Assembly: GCA_963855995.1 (NCBI GenBank)
Contig: OY979717.1
Coordinates: forward strand, 25,253,746 to 25,317,745
Direction: 5' to 3'
DNA: 64,000 nucleotides
Source: Muricea muricata
Taxonomy: Eukaryota; Cnidaria; Anthozoa; Malacalcyonacea; Plexauridae
Below are positions 34,896 through 46,027 of this stretch, piece after piece (the first letter of the stretch is position 1; each line of letters starts with the position of its first letter). Under the pieces are notes generated by a model. It was not told the DNA's origin and did no database searches. It saw only the letters and a program-made list of their open reading frames with translations. The translations under genes were made by a program, and so were the position numbers.

Positions 34896-34958
34896 TAAAA
34901 CAACAACAGCAACAACAACTACTGCTGCTACTACTACTGGTACTACAACTACGAATCA
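34896..34958. repeat. CAA/CTA trinucleotide-rich tract
   Basis: AACAACAGCAACAACAACTA followed by CTG and CTA triplets; the Gln- and Leu-rich ORF through it is not supported. Confidence 0.8.
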
Positions 34959-36111
34959 CAGAATCAAAATCCATGCCATTTCCATACTATGAATTTCCAT
35001 ACTTTTTCATGTTTCATGGTACAGCTGCATCACTACAGCGCAACCCCAGGGCGCACTCACTATTTGCTTTTAGAAATATCTCGAACTAACACCGCCAATT
35101 ATATTTTACTACCATAAACGGCACAAGTAGCAATTCGGTGTTTTGGCCCTAAAAAAGGCGTTCGAATAGGCCTTTCCCACTGAGCTTTACTAATGTATCT
35201 GGAGGAGCGGCTCGGCACGAAAAAGTGTCGCAAAAAAGATGGCGGATTTTGGCCTTTGCTGACGCCATATGGTTCCTCAGCCTACAGGTATTTACCACTG
35301 ACCAACCGCGATCCTGAGCTTTTAAAAAACCTTCGCCCCCCCCCGGTTTTTGCGAAAACGTTTTATGGATTGGTTGTTTTCAGGGAAAAAATCGAAGATA
35401 AAATAGGCTTTTTTCGCTCGTGAACGCAAGTATTTGTAAAAATAATGTGGAAATGTTTCTTCTAGCAGGTAAGAATCTCGAAACTTTCAATTTTATATCG
35501 TTTTACTAGATAAGTTTGCATTCTGATTCCCAAAGTTTACAGAAATGCGTAAAAAAATTTTGTGAAACGCTGATGCAAAGTCTGTTTATTTATTAGGTAC
35601 ATCCGTATAAACAGTTCTGTCTTCAGCATCAGGCACTGACTTTTACTTTAATAGAACGGTTTTTTATGGACAACAAGTTTTCCTTGATGAATGCTTATAG
35701 TCATGTATCCATGATTTAATGTTTGCCTATTTGCAGTTTGATACTGAAGTTAATTATGTCACTTGACAGTGTGGAACAATCTCTCTGTGCCTGATAAAAA
35801 CATCTATGCCTCTGTGACCTCTGTTGGCACAGTAATTGTACATTGAAGTGTAGATAAACAGACAATTAATTCAGCTTGTTTTTGAAATGCAATGTAGTGT
35901 CAGTGGTGCATAAGATAACATTTTGGGTCATGTCTATAGACCAATTGCGAAACTTAGTAACCGCGCCTTCGCGTGGCATGAAAATGAGGCTTATTATGCA
36001 AAAGCTCTATTTTACTTGTTTACTTTGTTTACGAGTGTCGAAGTAAATATTGGACCTACCGTTCGTATCTGTCGGAACCTGTTACTAATTACTTACTTTT
36101 AGAATTACTTT
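34959..36111. other. Non-coding intronic stretch
   Basis: No supported exon, RNA or repeat family; one poly-C run near 35335-35345. Confidence 0.45.
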
Positions 36112-36558
36112 TTGGTTCTATATATCAGAGAGAGTTTGTCTGATATAGACAGAAATGACTTGGTGCCAGACCGCCTGGAAACGCTATGTGCTGAAATCAA
36201 TCGCCCCTTTAGTAAATCACTTTTTGTCTGCACATGGTATAGGCCTCCAAATTCAGATATGAACTTATTTAATGAATGTGATGTATTTCTTCAAAAGTGC
36301 GACTCTGAAAATAAAGAGCTAATTGTAGTAGGTGATATTAATTGTGACGTCATGAAGTTACCACCAGATGCCCACACACAACAATTCAATTTTCTGTCTT
36401 CCCTTTACCAATTGGACCAATTAATTAACAAACCCACAAGGGTGACCAAAAAGTCGTCAACCTTGATTGATTTAGTCCTAACTACCATGAAAGAAAACAT
36501 ATCAGCATCCGATGTTATACATGTGGGGATGTCTGATCACAGTTTGCACCCTCACTGA
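36112..36558 (+). pseudogene. LINE ORF2, APE endonuclease fragment
   Basis: Lacks the first third of the domain. Visible: VLYIRESLS, WYRPPNSDM, VVGDINCDV (catalytic Asp/Asn), NKPTRVTKKSSTLIDLVL and MSDHSL (DH). After this the linker to the RT (roughly 200 residues) is deleted, with a frame change near 36540. Confidence 0.82.
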
Positions 36559-36647
36559 CTTTATTTTTAATTTATCGCTTGCTACTGGTATATACATAGA
36601 TGAGTGGAAGCAAGCACGTGTAACGCCAATATTTAAATCTGGGGATA

Positions 36648-37087
36648 CACACGTAAAAATCTAACAACTTGTAGCAAGTCTGCAGACAAGCCGTCAACAA
36701 GATGTGTTCGCACTGCTTGTACCAAGTTTGTCAACAAGTTGTTCCATACTTGTTGACAACTTGTAACAAGCTCGACGAAAATATCAGACTTGTTACAAGG
36801 TTGTTCTAACAACTCTGATACAATCCTGTTGTAGCAAGTTTGTTACAAGATTGACAACACAAGGCTGTAACAATATTGTTATATCATGCTGTATCAGTCT
36901 TGTTGGAACAATCTTGTAACAGGTCTGACAGTCCCATCAAGCTTGTTACAATTTGTCAACAGCTTGTTCCCAACTTGTTCCAACAAATTCGGAACAAGCA
37001 GTGCGAATACATCTTGTGAACAACTTGTGAACAGACTTGTTACAACTTGTTTGCAGGTCTGTAGCAAATTGTGCGTTTATACGTGTG
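36648..37087. mobile_element. Palindrome-rich TA-type MITE, copy 1
   Basis: 440 bp from CACACGTAAAAA to TACGTGTG, flanked by TA on both sides (36646-36647, 37088-37089). The interior is many degenerate copies of ACAAGTTGTTACAAG in both orientations. Removing the insert and one TA restores the LINE frame exactly. A shorter copy lies at 63180-63451. Confidence 0.9.
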
Positions 37088-37089
37088 TA

Positions 37090-38177
37090 GGAGACAATGT
37101 GAGAATTATCGGCCAATTTCTATTTTACAAGTGGTGAGTAAATAATTTGAAAGGGAACTCTTCCGTCAGCTGTATAGTTATCTGACTGAAAACTCCCTAT
37201 TGTCAAAGTTCCAATCTAGCTTTCGTCCAAAGCACTCGACTGCAACTGCCCTCATCCAAATGTGTGATGAGTGGTTAGAAAATATGGATAATGGTAAATT
37301 AAACGGAGTCGTGTTCTTAGATATTAAAAAGGCATTTGACTCTATAAACAATTATATTTTGTTAAATAAAATGAATGAACAATTTGGAATTTTTGGTATG
37401 GAATTAAAATGGTTTGAATCATATCTAATGAATAGGGAACAGCAATGCAGTATTAACGGAGAATTATCTAGCAATAAAGTTATTTCATATGGAGTGCCTC
37501 AGGGGTCTATATTGGGGCCACTCTTATTTTTATTATATATAAACGACCTGCCTGATTGCTTAAAATCAACAATCCCAGGCATGTACGTAGATGATACGGA
37601 AATTTCGTCCTCTTCAAATGATGCAAATGAGCTTGTTGTAAAATTAAATTCAGATCTTGCTCATTTTTGTAACTGGCTTAAAGAAAATAGACTGCAGATG
37701 CATTCCTCTAAATGCAAAATGATGTTTATTGGCTCCTCATATAATCTTAATAATATCATTTGCGAGGAACCCGTTGTAGCAAATGGAAAACCGATTTCTC
37801 GAACTAATACACAAGTTTGTCTGGGAGTAAAACTAGACGAAAACCTTAGTTGGGCTAGTCACATCAACATGATATGCAAAAAGGCGAGTTCCGGTATTGG
37901 TGCTATTAAACGTATCAAGCCCTTTGCTCCAGTGCATACTTTAGAATCTATTTACAAAAGTCTTGCTCAGTCCTACTTTGATTATTGTTCCCCTTTATGG
38001 GACACGTGCGGAAAACTTCTAAAAGATAAGCTACAGAGATTTCAGACTCGTGCAGCAAGAGTTATATTGGGTGCCTACCATGATACTCATTCGGTCGATC
38101 TTCTCAACATGCTTTCTTGGGATACACTTGAAAATCGACGGTCTAGTGCCAAGTCAGTATTAATGTATAAAATATGA
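37090..38177 (+). pseudogene. LINE ORF2, reverse transcriptase
   Basis: ENYRPISILQVVSK at the left border, then FRPKHSTATALI, FLDIKKAFDSI (motif A), YGVPQGSILGPLLFLLYIND (motif B) and MYVDDTE (motif C, where the family usually has FADD or YADD). Then LGVKLDENLSW, SYFDYCSPLWD, FQTRAARVI. A stop at 38175-38177 falls shortly before the normal C-terminus. A few codons upstream (about 37090-37199) are also RT but out of frame with the rest. Confidence 0.87.
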
Positions 38178-38228
38178 AAACCAGCTTTAAGTTGATGGGG
38201 CTAGCGTGTTATTTCGACTTTAAATAAA

Positions 38229-38258
38229 GTATTACCTACCTACCTACCTACCTACCTA

Positions 38259-38321
<63 letters not shown>

Positions 38322-38337
38322 ACCTACCTACCTACCT
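38229..38337. repeat. (TACC)n/(TGCC)n microsatellite
   Basis: About 7 TACC units, about 17 TGCC units, then 4 TACC units. It forms the 3' tail of the LINE and touches the truncated LTR of the next element. Confidence 0.97.
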
Positions 38338-38540
38338 GTTTTGTTCGCGCGTGTTTTGCACGTGAGAAACTTTCGGAACGTTTCGGAATATACCATTCTT
38401 TGCTTTTTAAGTGCTTCTAACCATCTGTGATTGTGTTTTATGTGAATATTATTGTAAAAAGGCGTAACGCGTTAATAAACATGATTCAAAATTGTTGTTG
38501 AGATTTATTCAGGAGGCAGTTCTCAACACGTGGCACCTCT
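38338..38540 (+). other. Partial 5' LTR and primer binding site of the second BEL/Pao element
   Basis: Sequence up to about 38530 has AATAAA (38475) and ends CTCAACACG; TGGCACCTCT (38531-38540) is the candidate primer site. The LTR start is cut off by the microsatellite. Confidence 0.5.
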
Positions 38541-38610
38541 ACAACGGGATTTATGTGATTTGCACTCGCACAAGACCTGATTAAAAAGTGGCGATTATCT
38601 TAGCTATTTC

Positions 38611-39225
38611 TTGTTAACTCTCAGGAATTTGGAAGCAAATGTGAAGGAACTAACAGCAAAATTACGGGCACTAGACTTTGCTGCAAAAAGAAGTGATGAA
38701 TTGATGAAAACGAACAGCAGCGAAGCGATATCAAGACACGAACAATCGATAGTAACAAAGATCAATGCTTGTCATATATTAAAGGACAGTATCGATGAAC
38801 AAAAAATTATACAAGAGTCTGAACAGCAAGTAAAAGAGTGGGTGAATGCTATCGAGCAAAAGCTAAAAGAGGCTAATAAAAAGGTTTCAGAACTACGAGA
38901 AATTAAAGACGAGATTGTGCGAAAAACACAAGCGGATTAGAAAACCGAATTCGTCAAAAAGGAGCTCATGGTTCAGCAAGAAAAACACGAACAAAAATTA
39001 CGTCAGGAGTGCGAGCTATTTGAACAACAGCTGAAGCTCAAAAAGGCATTGGAAGCAAGTCGTCAGAGTCAAGCAAAGACTATTTCAACAAAGTTACCTA
39101 AGCTTTCTATAACGAAATTTGATGGCAAATACGAAAATTGGTTGCCCTTTGGAATAAATTCATGGCGGAATTTGACAGTGCTGATATTTCTCCGGTAACA
39201 AAGTTCGCATATTTGAAGGAACTCG
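38611..39225 (+). pseudogene. BEL/Pao gag, N-terminal part
   Basis: A coiled-coil-rich start (NLEANVKELTAKLRALDF) runs to a TAG (38938-38940), then KHEQKLRQECELFEQQLKLK and the DUF1759 start KLPKLSITKFDGKYENWLPF. A one-base deletion near 39150 changes frame, after which VTKFAYLKEL follows. It is cut at 39225 by the Penelope-like insertion and resumes at 40469. Confidence 0.8.
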
Positions 39226-40454
39226 AAATAAAACAAATTCCGAAAATAGACATCTTGTATTCCTGATATTCAAGAAAGAACAAGAAAACGACGGAGTCGG
39301 TGATATTTCGTCTTTATTCCAAAGACATTGTCAAACCAATAGATCAGATTACTACAAACAGGCTGTGCTATATATCTACAAAGTTGGCAAGCTGTAGTTA
39401 GCCAATCAGGTGAAGAACATTGATGCTAGGAATGCGTGGGTAGACGTAGCGTTACAAAAATAAAGATAATTGTTGCTGGCTTTGAGTCCACAATTTAACT
39501 CTGGCAATTTACGTTTTATGAGTAGCGCTTCTAGTATAAGCAACTGATTAGGATTGTTATATTTACATGAATACAAGATTTTAGAATGCATTTTGTCGGA
39601 AAACTCTTCAGAGCTGTCAAGATCCGGAAATGTATTTAAGTTGGCGTAGAGGTATAGCGTCAGGACAGTTGATTAAGTGTTGTGTGATTGCGCTAGTTTT
39701 GTAAGAGTTGATGTTAGCATGTTCAGAAAGTCTAGTTTCCAAAAAGCGTTCAGTTTTGCCTATATAAGAATGACCGCATCCAGGGCACGAAAATTCATAA
39801 ACAACATTGGCCTTATTAGAATCCAGAATTTTATCTTTGTTAGGTAGAAAGAAAGGTGTTTTTTTTGTTTGGTAAACGCTCTTTGGAAACGAGACTTTCT
39901 GAACATGCTAACATCAACTCTTACAAAACTAGCGCAATCACACAACACTTACTCAACTGTCCTGACGCTCTCTACCTAGCCAACTTAAATACATTTCCGG
40001 ATCTTGACAGCTCTGAAGAGTTTTCCGACAAAATGCATTGTCCTACTTCCTTGGTCTACACCAATTCTAAAATCTTGTATTCATGTAAATATAACAATCC
40101 TAATCAGTTGCTTATACTAGAAGCGCAACTCATAAAACGTAAATTGCCAGAGTTAAATTGTGGACTCAAAGCCAGCAAACAATTATCTTTATTTTTGTAA
40201 CGCTACATCTACCCACGCATTCCTAGCATCAATGTTCTTCACCTGATTGGCTAACTACAGCTTGCCAACTTTGTAGATATATAGCACAGCCTGTTTGTAA
40301 TCTAATCTATTGGTTTGACAATGTCTTTGGAATAAAGACGAAATATCACCGACTAGGTCGTTTTCTTGTTCTTTCTTGAATATCAGGAATACAAGATGTC
40401 TATTTTCGGAATTTGTTTTATTTTGTATTTCCTTAAGTTGTCTGCTTGTCGTGG
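39226..40454. mobile_element. Head-to-head palindromic Penelope-like element with 14-bp target duplication
   Basis: 1229 bp. Left arm 39226-39865 (minus sense) and right arm 39866-40424 or further (plus sense) carry the same sequence, 5' sides meeting in the centre and 3' ends outward. Both encode the end of a GIY-YIG nuclease: in the left arm VVYEFSCPGCGHSYIGKTER, in both ETRLSEHANINSYKTSAITQ. TTTGAAGGAACTCG flanks the insert on both sides (39212-39225, 40455-40468). Removing insert and one duplicate restores BEL gag. The left arm reaches about 85 bp further into the nuclease domain than the right one. Near the 3' side each arm has a stem (GTCTTT-AAAGAC) followed by GAAA. Confidence 0.88.
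39866..40200 (+). pseudogene. GIY-YIG nuclease fragment, right arm of the palindrome
   Basis: GKRSLETRLSEHA, LLNCPDALYLANLN, ILYSCKYNNPNQLLILEAQL, KLPELNCGLKAS. The same protein is encoded on the minus strand at 39406-39865 with several frameshifts. It lacks the first Y of GIY-YIG. Confidence 0.75.
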
Positions 40455-40468
40455 TTTGAAGGAACTCG

Positions 40469-40850
40469 TAGAATCAAAAATTCGAGCAGGAATTGACGGA
40501 CTACCCCTAACAACCGAAGGTTACAGTCGAGCGAAAGGAATTTCGGAAGGCGAATATGGTAAGACTAGTGAAATTGTTAATGCATACATACAGATCATAT
40601 CATGGAGTTACCAGTTGTCAAGAATGCCAACCCTAATGAGATAGATAGATTTTACAAAACCTTATTATATAACGTACAGTCGTTAGAGACTCTAGGCAAG
40701 TTACAGCGTGTTGATGAAATGATAAGAAGTGTGCTAGAAAAACTACCTGGTATAAAAAGTGATCTAGTGAGAGGAAGAGAAGGTTGGCAGGATTGGGGCC
40801 TGGCACAGCTAGTCCAAGCATTGAAGTTGTAAAGAGACATTAATCCCTGA
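40469..40850 (+). pseudogene. BEL/Pao gag, continuation
   Basis: VESKIRAGIDGLPLTTEGYS continues gag directly after the insert. Frame shift near 40590, then NPNEIDRFYKTLLYNVQSLE, LEKLPGIKSDLVRG and WQDWGLAQLVQAL, the typical end of DUF1759. From about 40860 the zinc knuckles, protease and most of the RT are deleted. Confidence 0.82.
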
Positions 40851-40889
40851 GAAGCTGGGAAGTTAAAGAACCGAGGAAAGTGGGAGAGA

Positions 40890-41098
40890 TCCGACGAATT
40901 CTCTATGCAAATGATCTTATAAGTGGAAAGCCAACTGTCGCCAGTGCAATGGAGCTAAAGAGAACTGCCATCAAGATATTCGACGATGCAACATTCACCT
41001 TGCATAAATGACATTCAAACCAACCAAGCCTAGAAGATGACCAAATAAAACTTGAGTGTGAACAAAAGGAAGCGGCACTGCAGTGGAGCAGTAACCAA
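40890..41098 (+). pseudogene. BEL/Pao RT, YxDD region remnant
   Basis: IRRILYANDLISGKPT is the catalytic box with Asn in place of the first Asp, followed by IKIFDDATFTLHKW. Frame broken by a TGA near 41010. The N-terminal RT core is absent. Confidence 0.7.
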
Positions 41099-42493
41099 GT
41101 GGAACCCCAAGTTCAACAAACCTTTGCAAAGACACTGTTAAGCAAATTCAACCAATCTCAAACAAGCCTACTCGGGTTAAGTTGGGACAAGCAAGCAGAT
41201 GAAATTAGCGTCGTAATTCCAAAAATGGCCACCTCTGTAACAAAAAGAGAGCTCCTGCAAAACCTCGCGAAGATATATGATCCACTGGGATTGGTGTCAC
41301 CCGTTACAGTAAAAGGAAAGCACATTTATCGTGAAGCCTGTAAGCAAAAGGTACCATGGGGTGCAAAGATACCAGAACCGCTGTCCACTGAATACCTTCA
41401 ATGGGCAAAGGGACTCCCAGACAAAGTGACTGTCGCAAGATCCGTAGCAGTTTATAGAGAAAGTTTAGACGAGATCGAATTCCATGCGTTCGGTGACGCT
41501 ATTAAAAAGGGAGTAGCTGCTGCAGTGTACGCCATTACCAAACAAGCGTCTGTCGGCTTGGTCACTGCAAAAGCACGGTTAGCTAAACAGGATCTTACTA
41601 TACCTCGTTTAAAACTTGTTTCGGCGCACACGGCCACAAACCTGGTTTCAAACGTAAAAAAGACTATCGATGATGTTTCAGTGATATCCGTATTCGGATG
41701 GCTTGACAGTACAGTTGCCCTGCAGTGGTTACGAGGCGCTGGAGAGTACAAACAATTTGTAGCTAATCGAGTAAAGAAGATTCAAGAGCATCCTGGAAAC
41801 ACCTGGCGCCATGTACCTACACACGATAATCCTGCAGATTTGGGAAGCTGGGGAGGCAGAGTTTCCGGTAATCAACTTTGGTGGAACGGCGCAGACTGGC
41901 TGGTACATCCAGAACAATGGCCTCCGGGCATCGTTACTGCACCGACGCACGAAAGTGAGTGTGAAGCAAAAGCAGTGAAAGAAATATTCAGGGCAGCCGT
42001 GGATTCCACAGACAAGTTTGACGAACTTCTCGAGAAATTCCCTTTAATGAAAACTATCAGAGTTATCGCTTGGGTCTGTCGATTTGTGTTCAACTGCAGA
42101 ACAGAGAAAGAAAACTGCCAAAAAGGGCCACTAAAAACTGACGAGATCAACAACCAGCACACGTTTTGGATACGGCGAGCGCAGTCACTTCAAGGTAACC
42201 AAATATCTGAAGACAAGTTACGCCTCGATGTTGAGACCAACGATGAAGATGGAGTCATGTATTGCAAAGGTCGAATGCAAGGCGAACACCCGATATACTT
42301 ACCTGACGTCCATCCCTACACCAAACGCATTGTTCACGAGGCTCACGAGCGCACCTTGCACGGGGGAGTGGGCTTAACTATGACAAAGGTCAGAGAGCAA
42401 CATTGGGTGCCGAGGCTAAGACGATTGGTAAAGAAAGTCATGAAGGAGTGTTACCACCAATGGGAAATCTGCCGCGAGATCGTACGATCGTAG
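41099..42493 (+). pseudogene. BEL/Pao Pol: Pao RNase H-like region and integrase zinc motif
   Basis: 464 codons, the best preserved part. LLGLSWDKQADEISVVIPK, LLQNLAKIYDPLGLVSPV, an RNase H-like region (FHAFGDAIKKGVAAAVYA, LTIPRLKLVSAHTATNL, VFGWLDSTVALQWL, RHVPTHDNPADLGSWG), then ENNQHTFWIRRAQ-like and HPYTKRIVHEAHERTLHGG, the HH part of the integrase H2C2 finger. The following Cys pair is damaged (ECYHQWEIC). Ends at a TAG. Confidence 0.88.
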
Positions 42494-43665
42494 GGTAACA
42501 GACCATTTCAAGTCGTTGGCGTAGACTTTGCTGGTCCTATAAAATATCGAGTATCAAAGAAAGCACAAGGGAAAGCGTACGTATAAACGTTATTCACGCC
42601 AGGGTTGGTATATTGCCTGCATAAATAAGCCAAGTTTTTCACACTGGTCATTGTTTTCTTTTGTATTTGCCTTTTGTTCTCTTTGCTATTTTGACGGTAC
42701 TAATGACGGTTTGGCTTATTTATTCATAAAATCTACCAACCCTGATTCACGCATGTCGAGCAATCTACCTGGAACTAACGAAAACGATGGAGACCAGTGA
42801 ATTTCTGCGATCACTCAAGCGCCTCGTTGCAAGGAAAGGAAGACCGAACAAGATTTATTCGGACAACGCGGGGACGTTCGCAGCTGCAGCAGCTTGGTTA
42901 GTGAAAGTACAGTTTGACGAGCAATTCCAAAATCATTTGGCCAACGAGAAGATTCACTGGCAATTTAACTTGAGCCGCGCCCCTTGGTGGGGCGGACAAT
43001 TTGGACGGCTCGTAGGTTTAGTTAAACGCGCTTTTTACAAATCCATTGGGAACAGTTGCTTAAGTTGAGACGAATTGCAAGACGTATTGTTGGACATCGA
43101 AGTAACTTTGAACAATCGGCCGCTTGGATATCAAGAAGATGACATAGAGCTACCCACACTTACGCCAAACAGCTTACAGTTCGTTGATACTACCGTATTA
43201 CCTGAGTTGGAACCTCATAATGAAGAGAATCGAGACCTCAGAAAACGAGCGAAATATCTGAAGAAGTGCAAAGATCATGTGTGGAAGAGACGGAGTACCG
43301 AGTAAATGCGCACTTTACGAGAGAAACACAACTTGAAACACCATGGGAAACCGTCAACGCTCTCAGTGGGTGAAGTTGTAATCATTGCTTCAGATGAACG
43401 AAACCGAGGGAAATGGACATTGGGGATAGTAGAAGAGCTTTTTCCAGGAATAGATGGTATCGTCCGCGCTGCAAAGGTGAAAACGGCAAATGGACACTTG
43501 GACAGAGCAGTGAATCACCTGTATCCTCTGGAATTATCGTGCGATCAGAGTTCAAACCAGCAAACTCTTAATCCACTCGCCCCCGTTTACCGACCGGTCC
43601 GGGATGCAGCGGTCGCAGCACGTTCCAGAATCCAGGAAGTTACAGAAATCGAAAGTGGACATTGA
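42494..43665 (+). pseudogene. BEL/Pao integrase core and C-terminal domain
   Basis: GVDFAGPIKYRVSKK (catalytic Asp), interrupted at 42592 by a MITE, resuming near 42753 with YLELTKTMETSEFLRSLKRL, IYSDNAGTF (second Asp) and WQFNLSRAPWWGGQFGRLV. The third acidic residue would be the Glu of the usual WWGGxxER; here it reads FGR. Then LLDIEVTLNNRPL, and LSVGEVVIIASDERNRGKW, GIVEELFPG, HLYPLEL. Two in-frame stops (43066-43068, 43303-43305). Confidence 0.87.
42600..42744. mobile_element. hAT-type MITE, 145 bp
   Basis: Ends CAGGGTTGGTA and TACCAACCCTG, with inner similarity (ATAAATAAGCCAA). Flanked by the 8-bp duplication ATTCACGC (42592-42599, 42745-42752). 8-bp duplication and CAG ends are hAT hallmarks. 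Inserted in the BEL integrase. Confidence 0.92.
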
Positions 43666-45188
43666 TTGAGACAATCAACGGATCGCGAACCCCGCGGGCA
43701 CGGGATTTTTAAAAACTAAAAGCTTTGGTGACAAAATGATATTAATAGGAAATTATACTTGAGGTAAAAATCCTCGAAGTAATAATGAAAAATTACACTT
43801 GTTTTTGGCAAAATATTTATAATACCGGTCGTGCTTCGCACTTGCACTCGCACCGTATAATCTCCTATACAAATCAAGCAACCATACAAATCACGACATT
43901 TTACCTACTTAAGGGGGACATGTGACCATGTGTCACTATGCAAATTTGACTATGTATCACGTGTAACCATGCAAACATATAAAGAACTTATTTGTAATTT
44001 ATTCAGTTGCGATAACTGTCCTAGTTTTTCTGATAGATCAAATCAAAGAGGAGAACATTTTTGGGCCACCCGGTACTTCAATGAGAAACAACCAGAATGA
44101 GCAACCCTATCAAATAGGAATATGCACGTTAATAGCTAATTGTTTCTACCTGCCAAACAGCTTAGAAACTAAAGTTGTTTTTTTTTAATGTGGAGGAAAG
44201 ATCTATTTCTTTTTCTTTCTACTGTTGTGTCAGTACCTAATTTGCCTCCAATCACTAAGCGCAAAATTTTCCCGGGGTTTTCTTTTACGTTTGTAACGTG
44301 AAAATGTGGCCGTTTGAAACCGAACCACTTGATGCACAACCCGACGGTTCTGTAAGGCATGGTAGAAAACGCGGGTACCGGATACGGATACCGGATAAGG
44401 ATACAGAACTCCAATACGCTAGTTTCTGCAAGATACAGTACATTTTGAATTATCTCGACCAAAAAGCATTATATTTCAGACTTTCGTACATGAAACTTTT
44501 TTTCAATGGCCTGTTAAATTGGACGTAAATAATTTTTGTGTAAGACTATTACTTAAGCCATTATACTGTATACAGAGTTTCTTCTCCATCTAATCTGGTT
44601 AATTTCAAAACAAAGACGTGTCACTAATGGCACTCACTTTTTACAGCTCAGAAAGCAATAGCTATATAGGAAGAAAACGTGGATTTATTTTCGAAAAAAT
44701 TTCGAAAAAATTCTGAGGCTGAAAAGCTAGCAACTACCATGTATAATGGCAAGTATAGTCTTCCACAAAAATTATTTACGTCGAATTTAACAGGTCATTG
44801 AGAAAAAGTTCAAAAAACTGCAGAATGAAATTTGGCAAAGATGTGCTTAAAATTTCATGTACGAAAGTCTGAAAAATAATACTTTTTGGTTCATTTCTAG
44901 TTGAGATAATTCCAAATGTACTAAATGTACGTAGTGCTTGAACGCAAATTGATGTATCTACCATGCACTTAAATACTCAAGTTGTGTTTTCCAAACTAAT
45001 TATACTTGTCTTTTGCAAGAAAAAAGGATCGTAATGGTAATACACCTAACAATGTGTATTAAAAAGGATCGTAATGGAAATATACCTAACAATGGCAGGT
45101 AAAACCTTTTTAAAATTCCAAAAATATTTTGTACCAACTTTTGCGTTTTTAATCAGAAAAACAATTTGTGCTGAGTTGAAAATCTTAC
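43666..45188. other. Non-coding intronic stretch with a large imperfect hairpin
   Basis: 44420-44550 pairs with 44755-44960 (shared TCAGACTTTCGTACATGAAA, CCTGTTAAATT and GACGTAAATAATTTTTGTG), spacer about 200 bp. Probably a decayed foldback MITE. 44368-44402 holds three short GGATACGGATACC repeats. No 3' LTR of the BEL element was found here. Confidence 0.7.
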
Positions 45189-45431
45189 CTTGAAGACGTA
45201 AATGTACCGGATCCGACGGCATACTACCAAGGTCGTTCTCTGCAACACATGTATAATTTCCAACATGACTCTTATTAACTTTCTCAATAATATACGTTTT
45301 TCCTTTCGAGACCGGTTCAGTTTCATTGCGAAATATTTCAAAACTTGGGTGTGGAAGAGCATGCGCTGTACATGACATAGTGGCCAATTCAACATTCCTT
45401 GCCAAGTTTATTGCTACATTTTCAGGTGAAT
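45189..45431 (-). CDS. Ig-superfamily gene, exon 5 (Ig domain 4)
   Basis: 243-nt exon, acceptor TTTTCATAG, donor GTAAGA, phase 1 at both ends. One I-set-like Ig domain: LATMSCTAHALPHPSFEIF (B-strand Cys; the C-strand Trp is replaced by Phe) and VGNYTCVAENDLGSM (F-strand Cys). It ends PVHLRLQ. Unlike exons 3, 4 and 6, it is not a recent duplicate. Confidence 0.87.
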
Positions 45432-46027
45432 CTATGAAAATAATTTTAAAAATATGGTTAGAAGCTTAGCAAAAGATTTACAATTTGCTACATGAAGTAA
45501 TAGTTATTTGCGGGACCCGACCCATTTTTTCTTATTGATACTTTTCTGTGAACGTTTTTGCAATACAAGGAATACATAATCCTGAAATTTTACGTGTCTT
45601 ATTACAACATATGAACTTCAACAGAAATACGTTATATGTGTCACATATGAACCGACAAGAAATTTAAATGCCGCTGACACACCTGCTCAAGTAAAAAAAA
45701 AATTAACCCAAATAGGACGAGGTTTTTCTTTCCGTCCGACAATGAAATTCTATTTCAAGGACAAAACTTTTCCTTTATTCATAACCATTACAAAAAGATA
45801 ACGCACATTGTGTGTGTTAGAGACGAGGATGAACTGTCATTTGTTTTGAAGTTTATACGAAAAAATGTTCTTTGTAACAATGCTAGGTCTAGACTTGAGA
45901 ATATTTTTTGACCCCTGACCATTTTGGTACTGCGTTTAATGCCTAAATTAAAACTCAAAGTAAAAAAAAAACCCTATAATAAATGGATATAGTGTGAAAC
46001 CATAAGACTAGTGTTGATTATACTAAC

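Larger units (their letters stand above)
36112..38228 (+). mobile_element. Truncated CR1/L2-like LINE with a MITE insertion
   Basis: Plus-strand LINE: endonuclease fragment, internal deletion, then RT with a 440-bp MITE in it, then a short 3' UTR (AATAAA at 38222) and a (TACC)n tail. 5' truncated in the endonuclease domain. Lies in an intron of the Ig gene, antisense to it. Confidence 0.82.
38338..43665 (+). mobile_element. Second BEL/Pao LTR retrotransposon, decayed and twice invaded
   Basis: Plus-strand order: partial 5' LTR, primer site, gag, a large deletion over the protease and RT core, RT end, Pao RNase H-like region, H2C2 zinc motif, integrase. It carries a palindromic Penelope-like insertion (39226-40454) and a hAT-type MITE (42600-42744). 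No 3' LTR was recognised. Much older than the BEL element at 12-15 kb, judging by its many breaks. Confidence 0.87.

Noticed and set aside
36648-37087. Regularly spaced palindromes resembling a CRISPR array
   Set aside because: No unique spacers; it is a MITE with terminal inverted repeats and TA flanks, in eukaryotic DNA.
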